In this document: positions 6,669 through 12,397 of the stretch, in pieces | Layout: each line of letters starts with the position of its first letter | How positions within the stretch are numbered: the stretch's first letter is position 1 | Source of the DNA: Planctomycetota bacterium | GTDB taxonomy: Bacteria > Planctomycetota > UBA11346 | NCBI GenBank assembly: GCA_013816415.1 | Contig: JACDEN010000031.1 | Coordinates: forward strand, 1-12,397 | Direction of reading: 5' to 3' | DNA length: 12,397 nt | The notes under the pieces: model-generated | Databases searched by the model: none | Seen by the model: only the letters and a program-made list of their open reading frames with translations | Told to the model about the DNA's origin: nothing | Position numbers and translations under genes: made by a program

Positions 6669-7580
6669 TCAGTGGACGGGAGTCGGAGCGGGCGCGGCCT
6701 CGGGTTCATCCGCCGGCGGCGCGAAGCCGGGGCCGCCGACCATCTTCGTCAGATCGCCCAATCCGGCCCCGTTGTCGGAGCTGACCGACCACTTGCCGCC
6801 CTTGTTCTCGACCTTCACCGGGATCTGGTACGACCGGCCGAATGCGCTGAAGCCGACATCGAGTTGACGGGTGTCGCCCGTGCCGTTGCTGGTCGCGGTG
6901 ATCGAGTCGAGGAAGCCGTCGACCTGCAGGTCGTACACCGCCACCGCCTGCTTGATCTCATCGACCATCGGGCCGAAGCGGTCGAGGACATCGGTCAGCG
7001 GCAGCGCCTGCAGCGCCTTGGCGTCGGCGACGTTCAGGCTCTTGGCGCCGGCGACCAGGTGTCCGATCGCCGTGCGCAGCTTGACCGGATCCTCGACTCC
7101 GGACTTGAGCAGCCAATCGGCGGCGTCGGACATCAGGCTCTGCACCATCGCGATGTTCTTCTGCTGCGCCTCGGCCGAGGCGCCCGCCTGGGCCTGCGAC
7201 TGCTGGAGGAACATCGGCAGCAATCCGCTGATCATCTTGAGATTCTCGCTCAGGCCCTTGGTGTCGATCGCCTTCAGCTGGGGTTCGATCTGCGCCATGA
7301 ACTGGTCGACCGCGTCCGGAGCGAGGAGCTTCTCCATCGCCAGGTCGAACTGCTTCGTGTCCTTGGCATCCGGATTGGCCTGCGCCTTCTTCCACTCGAG
7401 TTCCGCCTTGGTTTGCTCCTCCGCAGGCAGCGCGGCGAAGAATGATTTGAAATCGTTGTGCCGCAGCACGGACGCCGGCAGCAGGACCGCCGCCTCGGGC
7501 TTGGAGGGATCCACCGTCGCTGCGGACAGCGACGAGGTCGCCAGGACGATGGCGGCGATGACGACGAGCGGGATGCGCAT
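6669..7580 (-). CDS. Secreted helix-rich protein of unknown function
   Basis: A 303-residue exported protein that I do not recognise. Residues 1-20 form a signal peptide (MRIPLVVIAAIVLATSSLSA, likely cut before ATV). About residues 40-215 are rich in Ala, Leu, Lys and Gln and look helical, with a glutamine/alanine stretch near 126-140. Residues 218-270 switch to strands (LQVDGFLDSITATS, TRQLDVGFSAFGRSYQIPVKVENKGGKWSVSSD), a pattern like small periplasmic domains that carry a 'v...gG.W.v' ending. The tail (283-303) is Pro/Ala-rich and probably disordered. The start at 7580 has GAGG eight bases upstream (plus-strand CCTC at 7589-7592) and places the signal peptide first; the frame stays open to 7667, but that extension spoils the signal peptide. 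It converges on fmt with a 15-base gap and diverges from the protease gene. Confidence 0.82.
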   Translation of the reverse strand: MRIPLVVIAAIVLATSSLSAATVDPSKPEAAVLLPASVLRHNDFKSFFAALPAEEQTKAELEWKKAQANPDAKDTKQFDLAMEKLLAPDAVDQFMAQIEPQLKAIDTKGLSENLKMISGLLPMFLQQSQAQAGASAEAQQKNIAMVQSLMSDAADWLLKSGVEDPVKLRTAIGHLVAGAKSLNVADAKALQALPLTDVLDRFGPMVDEIKQAVAVYDLQVDGFLDSITATSNGTGDTRQLDVGFSAFGRSYQIPVKVENKGGKWSVSSDNGAGLGDLTKMVGGPGFAPPADEPEAAPAPTPVH

Positions 7581-7742
7581 GGGTTTGGCCTCGGGGCGGA
7601 GCAGTATCGCGCGGCCGGTCTGGACGCAATTGGAACGATAGAGTGCTCCTACACCTCGAAACGCCATTTTGACATGATTGCGATGGTATCGAATGTGCTT
7701 CAGCGATCATGGTTCGCGGGCAGCGACACGAGGAGCATTCCC

Positions 7743-8477
7743 ATGTTCTACGGATTCGATCCCGTCTACCTCATCATCATCGGTGTCTGCACCGTCCTGT
7801 CGCTGGTGGCGTCGGGGTATGTGAAATTGAAATTCTCGCGCGGCCAGCAGGTGACCATCCGTTCCGGCCGCAGCGGTGCGGAGATCGCCCGCATGATCCT
7901 CCGCGACCAGGACATCGCCGACGTCGAGGTGGTCGAACACCAGGGGTTCCTCAGCGACCACTACCACCCGACGAAGAAGACGCTGAATCTCAGCCCTGAC
8001 GTCTACCACGGCACCAACGCGGCCGCGGCCGGGGTCGCCGCGCACGAGGTCGGGCATGCGATCCAGCACGCGCAGGGAGATATCACGATGTGGGGCCGCT
8101 CGGTGCTCGTCTATCCCGCGAACTTCGGTTCGATGCTCGGGCCGGTCCTAGTGATGATCGGTCTCATGCTGGCCGCCGGACATGCCGTGGTCGCCGGGAC
8201 CGCCGCCTATTATGTCGCCGTCAGCGGCGTCATGCTGTTCGGCATCGCGACCCTCTGCTCGATCGTCATCGTGTTCAACGAGTTCAATGCCTCGAGCCGG
8301 GCGCGCGTGGCCCTGCTGCGCCTCGGAGTGATCGACCACGGACAGGAGGAGGACACCGTGCGTGGCGTGCTGAATGCCGCCGGCCTGACGTATCTGGCTG
8401 CTGCCGTGGCGGCGCTCGCGCAGCTGCTCTACTGGGCCTGGCGGGCCGGCCTGATCGGTGGCGGTCGCCGCAATTGA
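7743..8477 (+). CDS. YugP-family membrane zinc metallopeptidase
   Basis: A 244-residue integral-membrane zinc protease of the YugP/Zn_peptidase_2 family; its natural substrate is not established as far as I know. The N-terminal helix (about 8-25, DPVYLIIIGVCTVLSLVAS) is followed by the family stretch SGAEIARMIL (44-53) and DHYHPTKKTLNLSPDVYHGTN (72-92). The zinc motif HEVGH is at 101-105, with His101 and His105 as ligands and Glu102 catalytic. The sequence NEFNASSRA (179-187) gives the likely third ligand, Glu180. Further hydrophobic helices lie at about 131-149, 152-177 and 213-234. The start is firm: AGGAG at 7731-7735 is seven bases upstream, and family members also begin MFY-DP-YL. The 162-base gap to the divergent secreted-protein gene should hold both promoters. 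Confidence 0.95.
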   Translation: MFYGFDPVYLIIIGVCTVLSLVASGYVKLKFSRGQQVTIRSGRSGAEIARMILRDQDIADVEVVEHQGFLSDHYHPTKKTLNLSPDVYHGTNAAAAGVAAHEVGHAIQHAQGDITMWGRSVLVYPANFGSMLGPVLVMIGLMLAAGHAVVAGTAAYYVAVSGVMLFGIATLCSIVIVFNEFNASSRARVALLRLGVIDHGQEEDTVRGVLNAAGLTYLAAAVAALAQLLYWAWRAGLIGGGRRN

Positions 8478-8515
8478 TGGGGTCGATCGGCGTAGCGCCT
8501 CGAGGGGCCGCCGGC

Positions 8516-8542
8516 TTTACAGGTCATCACCGCACCTAGAGT
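8516..8542 (+). promoter_or_regulatory. Possible sigma-70-type promoter of clpP
   Basis: TTTACA at 8516-8521 (5 of 6 match to TTGACA) and TAGAGT at 8537-8542 (4 of 6 match to TATAAT) are separated by 15 bases, which is short. Transcription would start near 8549, leaving a leader of about 45 bases before the clpP start at 8594. This fits the downstream start choice. Assigned by eye only. Confidence 0.3.
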
Positions 8543-8578
8543 CTCGCCATGCGCTACCACACGGCCGACTACGACGAC

Positions 8579-8584
8579 GAGGAA
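8579..8584 (+). promoter_or_regulatory. Ribosome binding site deciding the clpP start
   Basis: GAGGAA lies nine bases before the ATG at 8594. The earlier in-frame ATG at 8549 has no purine-rich site at a suitable distance, so the shorter protein is preferred. Confidence 0.6.
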
Positions 8585-8593
8585 TCAGCTCCC

Positions 8594-9166
8594 ATGACCA
8601 AATCCCCGAAGGTCCTCGTCGCCAAGGGGAAGGACAGCCGCGAAGTCGACCTGGTGTCGCGCCTGCTCCTCGATCGCATCATCTATCTCGGCCAGGAGAT
8701 CGACAACACCTTCGCCAACAGCATCGTCCAGCAGTTCCTCTGCCTCCAGTACGACGACGCGAAGAAGCCGATCACGCTCTACATCAACAGCCCCGGCGGC
8801 TCGATCGTCGACGGCATGGCGATCTACGACACCATCCAGCGCTGCAGCTGCCCCGTCCACGCGGTGGTCGCCGGCATGGCGGCGAGCATGGGCGCGGTCA
8901 TCCTCAGCGGATGCACCAAGGGCGAGCGCGCCACGCTGCAGCACGGTGAGGTGCTCCTGCACCAGCCGCTCGGCGGCGCGCGCGGCCAGGCCACCGACGT
9001 CGAGATCAGCGCCAACCGCATCCTCAAGATGAAGCGCCGTCTGCTCACCATCCTCGCCAAGAACACCGGCCATCCGTACGAGAAGCTGGTCGAGGACTGC
9101 GACCGCGATTACTGGCTCGATGCGGAAGAGGCGAAGGCGTACGGGATCATCGATAAGCTGCTGTAG
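8594..9166 (+). CDS. clpP: ATP-dependent Clp protease proteolytic subunit
   Basis: ClpP is the serine-protease barrel (two rings of seven) that degrades proteins unfolded by ClpX, ClpA or ClpC. From the ATG at 8594 it has 190 residues, close to the mature family length; an ATG at 8549 would add 15 acidic residues but lacks a ribosome site. Family marks are SRLLLDRIIYLGQEID (22-37), ITLYINSPGGSIVDGMAIYDTI (60-81), the nucleophile motif GMAASMGA with Ser98, LLHQPLGGARGQATD with His123, and DCDRDYWLDAEEAKAYGIID with Asp172, so the triad is complete. The first residues (MTKSPKVLVAKGKDSREVDL) differ from the common 'PxVIExTxRGER' form, which bears on processing and on the axial loops. No clpX or tig is in the window, so this may be a separate or second ClpP copy. 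Confidence 0.95.
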   Translation: MTKSPKVLVAKGKDSREVDLVSRLLLDRIIYLGQEIDNTFANSIVQQFLCLQYDDAKKPITLYINSPGGSIVDGMAIYDTIQRCSCPVHAVVAGMAASMGAVILSGCTKGERATLQHGEVLLHQPLGGARGQATDVEISANRILKMKRRLLTILAKNTGHPYEKLVEDCDRDYWLDAEEAKAYGIIDKLL

Positions 9167-9168
9167 AC

Positions 9169-9328
9169 GGTTCTGCGTCCTCGGTTCTGCGTTCTCCGTT
9201 GACGGCTCTCAAATCCGAGTACGCACGCCCGGTGGAACCTCGATCCGATCGTCCCCGCCCCGTTCCCAGATTCCGGATCGAAGCACATCGGCTGTCGACC
9301 CAGAACCCAGAACTGAGAACATAGAACG
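9169..9328. repeat. Inverted arrays of 7-base GTTCT repeats around an 80-base core
   Basis: Six tandem heptads of rough consensus SGTTCTS run from 9169 to 9210 (the last two degenerate), starting three bases after the clpP stop. Four heptads in the opposite orientation (consensus xAGAACx) run from 9301 to 9328, eight bases before the end of the oxidoreductase gene. The outer 28 bases of each side are complementary at 21 of 28 positions. A second inverted pair lies inside: 9238-9246 with 9275-9283, 8 of 9. The element fills the gap between two convergent genes, so it may act as a bidirectional terminator or be a repeat-family insertion. Related heptanucleotide repeats are known in cyanobacteria (STRR), but kinship is not shown. 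Confidence 0.65.
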
Positions 9329-9335
9329 TTTCCGT

Positions 9336-10565
9336 TCATCTCGCTGCGGATGCCGCCGCGGGCATCAGCTTCCAGAATTCGTCGATCGGGCGCTGGTAGG
9401 CGTCGACCGTGCCGTCGAGGACCTCGGCGAAGGTCACCGGACGGCCGATGGTGGCGGACTCGTAGCAGCATTCGCACAGCGTCTTCGAGATCAGGCCGGC
9501 TTGGCCGTCCATCTCCGGCGCGCGGCCGGTTGCGATCGCGTTGACGAAGTCCCAGACCTCGATTGCGAAGCCGTCGGTGGCGCCATAGGGGAACAGGCGT
9601 TTCTTCGTCGCCTCGTCGAGCGACGCCTGGTACGCGGCTTCGATCTCGGCGCGCGACATCTCCTTGCTGGTGGAGGTGACCAGCGAGGCTCCGCCCTGGA
9701 AGGGGTGGAACGGCCAACCGAGGTCGGTCATGGTCCCGTTGCGGCCGTAATACGTCGCGCCGCGCTGGACCTTGCCATGGAACGCGTTCGAGAAGCTCCA
9801 CGACACCTGCATGCCGCTGGTGAAGCGGATGTCGGCGTGCCAGAAATCCTCGACGTCGACCTTGGCCTTGCCGACCACCGGCGCCTTGGGGATCTCGCGG
9901 TCGTCGAGCGTGCGCATGGTGCACGACACCGACTTCACGTCGCCGAACATCAGCAGCACCATGTCGGTGAAGTGCGCGCCGCTGTCCATGATCATGCCGC
10001 CGCCGGTGAGGTTCTTCACCGCGCGCCATTGGAACTTCGGGTCTGAGATGTTCAGCGGCCCGTGAGCGAACGACACGACCGAGGCGGCGATCGGCTCGCC
10101 GATCAGCTTGGCCTCGCTCATCGCCCAGGCGCCGGCGCGCGCCGCGAGATCGCGGCGGACGTTCTCGGCGGTCGCCAGGACCTTGCCGGCGCGCTTCGCG
10201 GCGGCGATGATCGCCTTGGTGGCGCGGATGGTGATGCCGATCGGCTTCTCGCACAGCACGTGCATCCCGCCCTCGAGCAGCGGGATCGCCGTCGAGTGGT
10301 GGAAGCAGTGCGGCACGCAGACGTCGGCCGCGTCGGCGATCTTCGCCGCGGTGAGCGCCGCGATGTCGGTGAAGATCTTCGGAGCGCTACCCTGGTAGGC
10401 GGCGATCTGGTCGGCGCGGACCTTCGCGGCCGCGGGATTGAGGTCGCAGACGGCGGTGACCTCGAATTCGCGGCAGCCGCGGTTCCACAGGTCCTTGTAG
10501 CCGTTGACGTGGGATTCCGAGATCCAGCCGCAGCCGACCAGGGCGAGGGTGATCTTAGCGGGCAT
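9336..10565 (-). CDS. Gfo/Idh/MocA-family NAD(P)-dependent oxidoreductase
   Basis: A 409-residue dehydrogenase expected to oxidise or reduce a sugar, inositol or sugar-acid carbon with NAD(P); the substrate is unknown. The Rossmann fold begins at residue 5 (ITLALVGCGWISESH, glycine motif at 11-15, last Gly replaced by Ile/Ser), then VCDLNP (39-44), DVCVPHCFHHSTAIPLLEGGMHVLCEKPIG with the catalytic-region EKP at 106-108. The C-terminal domain has GGGMIMDSGAHFTDMVLLMFG (188-208), including Asp194, His198 and Asp201, the usual 'GGG..D.G.H..D' signature. The ATG at 10565 has AAGGAG seven bases upstream (plus strand CTCCTT at 10573-10578). It overlaps the isomerase/epimerase gene by 11 bases and so is the second gene of that unit. 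The C-terminus (AAASAAR) shows no special feature. Confidence 0.94.
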   Translation of the reverse strand: MPAKITLALVGCGWISESHVNGYKDLWNRGCREFEVTAVCDLNPAAAKVRADQIAAYQGSAPKIFTDIAALTAAKIADAADVCVPHCFHHSTAIPLLEGGMHVLCEKPIGITIRATKAIIAAAKRAGKVLATAENVRRDLAARAGAWAMSEAKLIGEPIAASVVSFAHGPLNISDPKFQWRAVKNLTGGGMIMDSGAHFTDMVLLMFGDVKSVSCTMRTLDDREIPKAPVVGKAKVDVEDFWHADIRFTSGMQVSWSFSNAFHGKVQRGATYYGRNGTMTDLGWPFHPFQGGASLVTSTSKEMSRAEIEAAYQASLDEATKKRLFPYGATDGFAIEVWDFVNAIATGRAPEMDGQAGLISKTLCECCYESATIGRPVTFAEVLDGTVDAYQRPIDEFWKLMPAAASAAR

Positions 10566-11322
10566 GGGCGTGCTCCTTCTTCGCGGCGGCTTTCACCGCT
10601 GCGACGCATTTGGCGATGGCAGGACCGGGATTGGCGGCGTCGGCTTCGTATTCGATGACGGCGTAGCCGTTGAAGTCGGCCTGGTTCAGCGCGTCCACCA
10701 GCTTCTTCGGGTCGAGATTGCCGGTGCCGGCGACGACGTCATCGGGTTTGCGCGCGCGATCGAAGGTGAAGTCCTTGACGTGGATGCCGTAGAGGCGCTT
10801 GGCGAACTTGGCCACCATCGCCACCGGATCCTCGCCCGCATCCATCGCCCACGCGGTGTCGAGGCACAGGCCGATGCGTTCTGAGGTGTTGGCGAACACC
10901 GCGGCGAGCGTCTGGGCATTTCCCAGCCAGTGCGCGCCGCCGTGGTTGTGGATGGCGATGCGGATGTCGTATTTATCGGCCAGCTGCTCGGCGATGCGGA
11001 AATTCTTCAGCGTGAAGTCGGGCGTGAAGTCGGCGCTGATGGTCTTGGCGCCGGCGCGCTTCGCGAACTCGAAGTACTTGCGCTCCTTCGCTTCGTTGCC
11101 GCTGAAGCCCTGCACGCCGATGCAGTCGATGGCGACGCCGGCGGTCTTGAACTCGGCGATGGTGGCATCGAACGACGCCTCGTCGCCGAAGTCGGCGTGC
11201 ACGCCGCACAGCTCGACGCGGGACAGGCCGCACAGCTTCACCTGGGCGATGAGCTGTTTGCGCTCCTTGAACTCGCGGAAGCACCAGGATTGGACACCGA
11301 TGGAATCGGCATTGAACGACAT
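10555..11322 (-). CDS. Sugar phosphate isomerase/epimerase-like TIM-barrel protein
   Basis: A 255-residue protein of the AP_endonuc_2/xylose-isomerase-like TIM-barrel family, typically metal-dependent isomerases, epimerases or dehydratases of sugars and inositol derivatives in the cytoplasm. Family marks are GVQSWCFREF (9-18), SRVELCGVHADF (34-45), IAIHNHGGAHWLGN (122-135), GLCLDTAWAMDAGEDP (151-166), LYGIHVKDFTFD (177-188) and GYAVIEYEAD (219-228). Likely metal or acid/base residues are His125, His127, Asp155, His181 and Glu224. The start at 11322 has AAGGAG eight bases upstream (plus strand CTCCTT at 11331-11336); the open frame continues to 11403 but lacks family similarity. It is the first gene of a pair with the oxidoreductase and lies 114 bases downstream of the AraC regulator. 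Confidence 0.93.
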   Translation of the reverse strand: MSFNADSIGVQSWCFREFKERKQLIAQVKLCGLSRVELCGVHADFGDEASFDATIAEFKTAGVAIDCIGVQGFSGNEAKERKYFEFAKRAGAKTISADFTPDFTLKNFRIAEQLADKYDIRIAIHNHGGAHWLGNAQTLAAVFANTSERIGLCLDTAWAMDAGEDPVAMVAKFAKRLYGIHVKDFTFDRARKPDDVVAGTGNLDPKKLVDALNQADFNGYAVIEYEADAANPGPAIAKCVAAVKAAAKKEHAHAR

Positions 11323-11330
11323 GGGTAGGT

Positions 11331-11336
11331 CTCCTT
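11331..11336 (-). promoter_or_regulatory. Ribosome binding site deciding the isomerase/epimerase start
   Basis: On the minus strand AAGGAG lies eight bases before the ATG at 11322. It supports this start over the upstream in-frame ATGs at 11403 and 11385. Confidence 0.65.
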
Positions 11337-11392
11337 CAGCTGCGCTGATGGCGGCATCATGCGACCGGGCGCCGTGCCTCGCCATGGCTGAA

Positions 11393-11421
11393 CCAGCAAT
11401 CACCTATCTAATCCACCAATC
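11393..11421 (-). promoter_or_regulatory. Candidate AraC-type operator: 9-base direct repeat, 20-base period
   Basis: Plus-strand CCAGCAATC (11393-11401) and CCACCAATC (11413-11421) match at 8 of 9 positions and begin 20 bases apart, about two helical turns, the usual spacing for direct half-sites of AraC-family regulators. They lie 71-99 bases upstream of the isomerase/epimerase start and just downstream of the AraC gene. Any -35 and -10 nearby are weak, as is common for activator-dependent promoters. Confidence 0.45.
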
Positions 11422-11436
11422 GCCGCCGGGGCCGCG

Positions 11437-12288
11437 TCAGACCTTGGATGGGGGTCGTCCGTGGTGTTTGCGGAATAAACGCGAGAAATGGTAGGGATTC
11501 TCGAAGCCGAGGTGGTTCGAGACCTCGGTGACGCTCATCTCGGTTCCTGCCAAAAGCGCCAAGGCCCGTTCCATCTTGAACTTGCGGAACGCCTGCGCGG
11601 GCGAAGCCGCGAAGCGCGCGCGGCACTTCGCGGTCAGCGAGCTCTGGCTGATGCCGAGCCGTTGGGCCATGCGCGGGATGCCGAGGGGGTAGTTCTCGTG
11701 CGCGACGAACAGCTGCTGCAGCTGCGCGACGAAGCGGTCCTCGTCCGCGCGCTGCAGGAACTGCGGATCGAGTCCCTGCTGCGGCAGGTGGCGCACCAGC
11801 CGCCAGAAGAATTCCGCCACCAGCGCCTCCTGCAGATGGGGCGCCACCGAGTCCCGCAGCTCCGACTCGCGCCGCAGCTGGATCAGCAGCGGCCAGAATT
11901 CGTCGGCCCCGGCATCGACGACCTGCAGCGACGCCGCGACCTCCGGCAGGAACGGCGCGGTCGACGCGACCAGAGCCGCGCCCTCGAGCTTCACGCGCAG
12001 TCCGTAATATCCGACCGGCGGCACCAGAAAGTCCTCGTGCCAGTCGCCGGGCTTCACCACCAGAATCTGATGCTTGCGCAGGCGCAATTCGGTGCCGTTG
12101 AGCCGGCAATGGTAGCGGCCGCGGTCGACGGCGATGATCTCGAAGGCCAGATGCTGGTGACGGGGGTACGTGTAGGCGGAGGTCGCCGTGATCAGGCTGC
12201 AGGATTGGAACACGGTGCGGAGACCGTGCGACGGCGTCTGCGCTGTGGTCGAGAACTCTTCGTGGATGAGGTGGTCGCGCGCCGCCAT
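11437..12288 (-). CDS. AraC/XylS-family transcriptional regulator
   Basis: A 283-residue regulator with an N-terminal cupin-like sensing domain (about 25-105; YPRHQHLAFEIIAVDRGRYHC and LVVKPGDWHEDFLVP are typical) and a C-terminal double helix-turn-helix DNA-binding domain (about 183-283). The first helix-turn-helix is around IPRMAQRLGISQSSLTAKCRARF (204-226), the second around SVTEVSNHLGFENPYHFSRLFRKHHGRPPSKV (252-283), the classic AraC signature. It probably senses a sugar or derivative and activates the isomerase/epimerase-oxidoreductase pair, since it lies directly upstream on the same strand with a candidate operator between. The ATG at 12288 has no good ribosome site, but no alternative start gives a better N-terminus. 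The effector cannot be told from sequence. Confidence 0.95.
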   Translation of the reverse strand: MAARDHLIHEEFSTTAQTPSHGLRTVFQSCSLITATSAYTYPRHQHLAFEIIAVDRGRYHCRLNGTELRLRKHQILVVKPGDWHEDFLVPPVGYYGLRVKLEGAALVASTAPFLPEVAASLQVVDAGADEFWPLLIQLRRESELRDSVAPHLQEALVAEFFWRLVRHLPQQGLDPQFLQRADEDRFVAQLQQLFVAHENYPLGIPRMAQRLGISQSSLTAKCRARFAASPAQAFRKFKMERALALLAGTEMSVTEVSNHLGFENPYHFSRLFRKHHGRPPSKV

Positions 12289-12314
12289 GGATAGATGTTA
12301 TGCGCCGATTTCGT

Positions 12315-12336
12315 CACGGCCATTGATCGCGCCGTG
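12315..12336. promoter_or_regulatory. Inverted repeat upstream of the AraC gene
   Basis: CACGGC (12315-12320) and GCCGTG (12331-12336) form a perfect 6-base inverted repeat with a 10-base spacer, 27 bases upstream of the regulator start. TGCGCCGAT also occurs twice nearby (12301-12309 and 12347-12355). These could be operator sites for the regulator or a gene beyond the window. At this GC content chance is a real alternative. Confidence 0.25.
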
Positions 12337-12397
12337 CCCGCCGGGGTGCGCCGATCAGTCTGGCACCCGACCGCCAAGCCATGGTCGCGTGATGGGC

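Noticed and set aside
6650..6672. CTGAG/CTCAG inverted repeat between fmt and the convergent gene as a terminator
   Set aside because: Only five pairs with a 13-base loop and no T-tract; too weak to claim.
7669..7697. Exact TTGACA (7669-7674) as a promoter for the membrane protease
   Set aside because: No acceptable -10 at 16-18 bases; the best partner (TCGAAT, 4 of 6) is only 14 bases away, so I did not list it.
9169..9328. CRISPR array reading of the heptad repeats
   Set aside because: Units are 7 bases without spacers and occur in inverted arrays; no cas genes are present.
1..12397. A defence, toxin-antitoxin, phage or transposon system
   Set aside because: No nuclease, methylase, integrase, transposase or toxin-like gene is visible; all genes fit household, envelope or sugar-metabolism roles.

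Overview
The window comes from a bacterial chromosome of high GC content (about two thirds by eye). It is densely packed, with ATGA-type and 8-base gene overlaps. It carries household genes (truD, fmt, clpP), many secreted or lipid-anchored proteins of unknown function, and a sugar module (AraC regulator, sugar-phosphate isomerase/epimerase-like TIM barrel, Gfo/Idh/MocA oxidoreductase). That mix is common in the Planctomycetota/Verrucomicrobiota/Lentisphaerota (PVC) group. This placement is an inference from gene style only, and other high-GC phyla are possible.

Layout. (1) 1-3112, plus strand: a tightly overlapping four-gene run of a fumarylacetoacetate-hydrolase-family enzyme (5' end outside the window), a small two-TM DUF3592-like membrane protein, a secreted protein of unknown function, and a lipoprotein with beta-propeller (PD40-like) repeats. 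(2) 3125-4282, minus: a secreted protein with a TPR-like middle and a jelly-roll-like C-terminal domain, convergent with the first run. (3) 4283-4651: a 369-base gap with strong hairpins and a GCAGCC microsatellite. (4) 4652-6653, plus: truD overlapping fmt, a translation/tRNA-modification pair. The TruD has a degenerate second motif. (5) 6669-7580, minus: a secreted protein of unknown function. (6) 7743-9166, plus: a YugP-family membrane zinc metalloprotease, then a complete ClpP with its own possible promoter. (7) 9167-9335: a convergent intergenic element made of 7-base repeats in two inverted arrays. (8) 9336-12288, minus: AraC regulator, then isomerase/epimerase and oxidoreductase (11-base overlap). 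A direct repeat with a 20-base period lies in the 114-base gap after the regulator and is a good operator candidate. (9) 12289-12397: a non-coding upstream region with a small inverted repeat.

How the genes work together. The AraC-isomerase-oxidoreductase set reads as one sugar or sugar-derivative catabolic unit under local control; the substrate cannot be told from sequence. TruD and Fmt both act on tRNA. The FAH-family gene shares a transcript with three envelope proteins, with no obvious metabolic link. I see no phage, transposase, CRISPR, rRNA or tRNA gene, and no clear novel multi-gene system. The most unusual items are the inverted heptad-repeat element, the divergent TruD motif and the candidate AraC operator.
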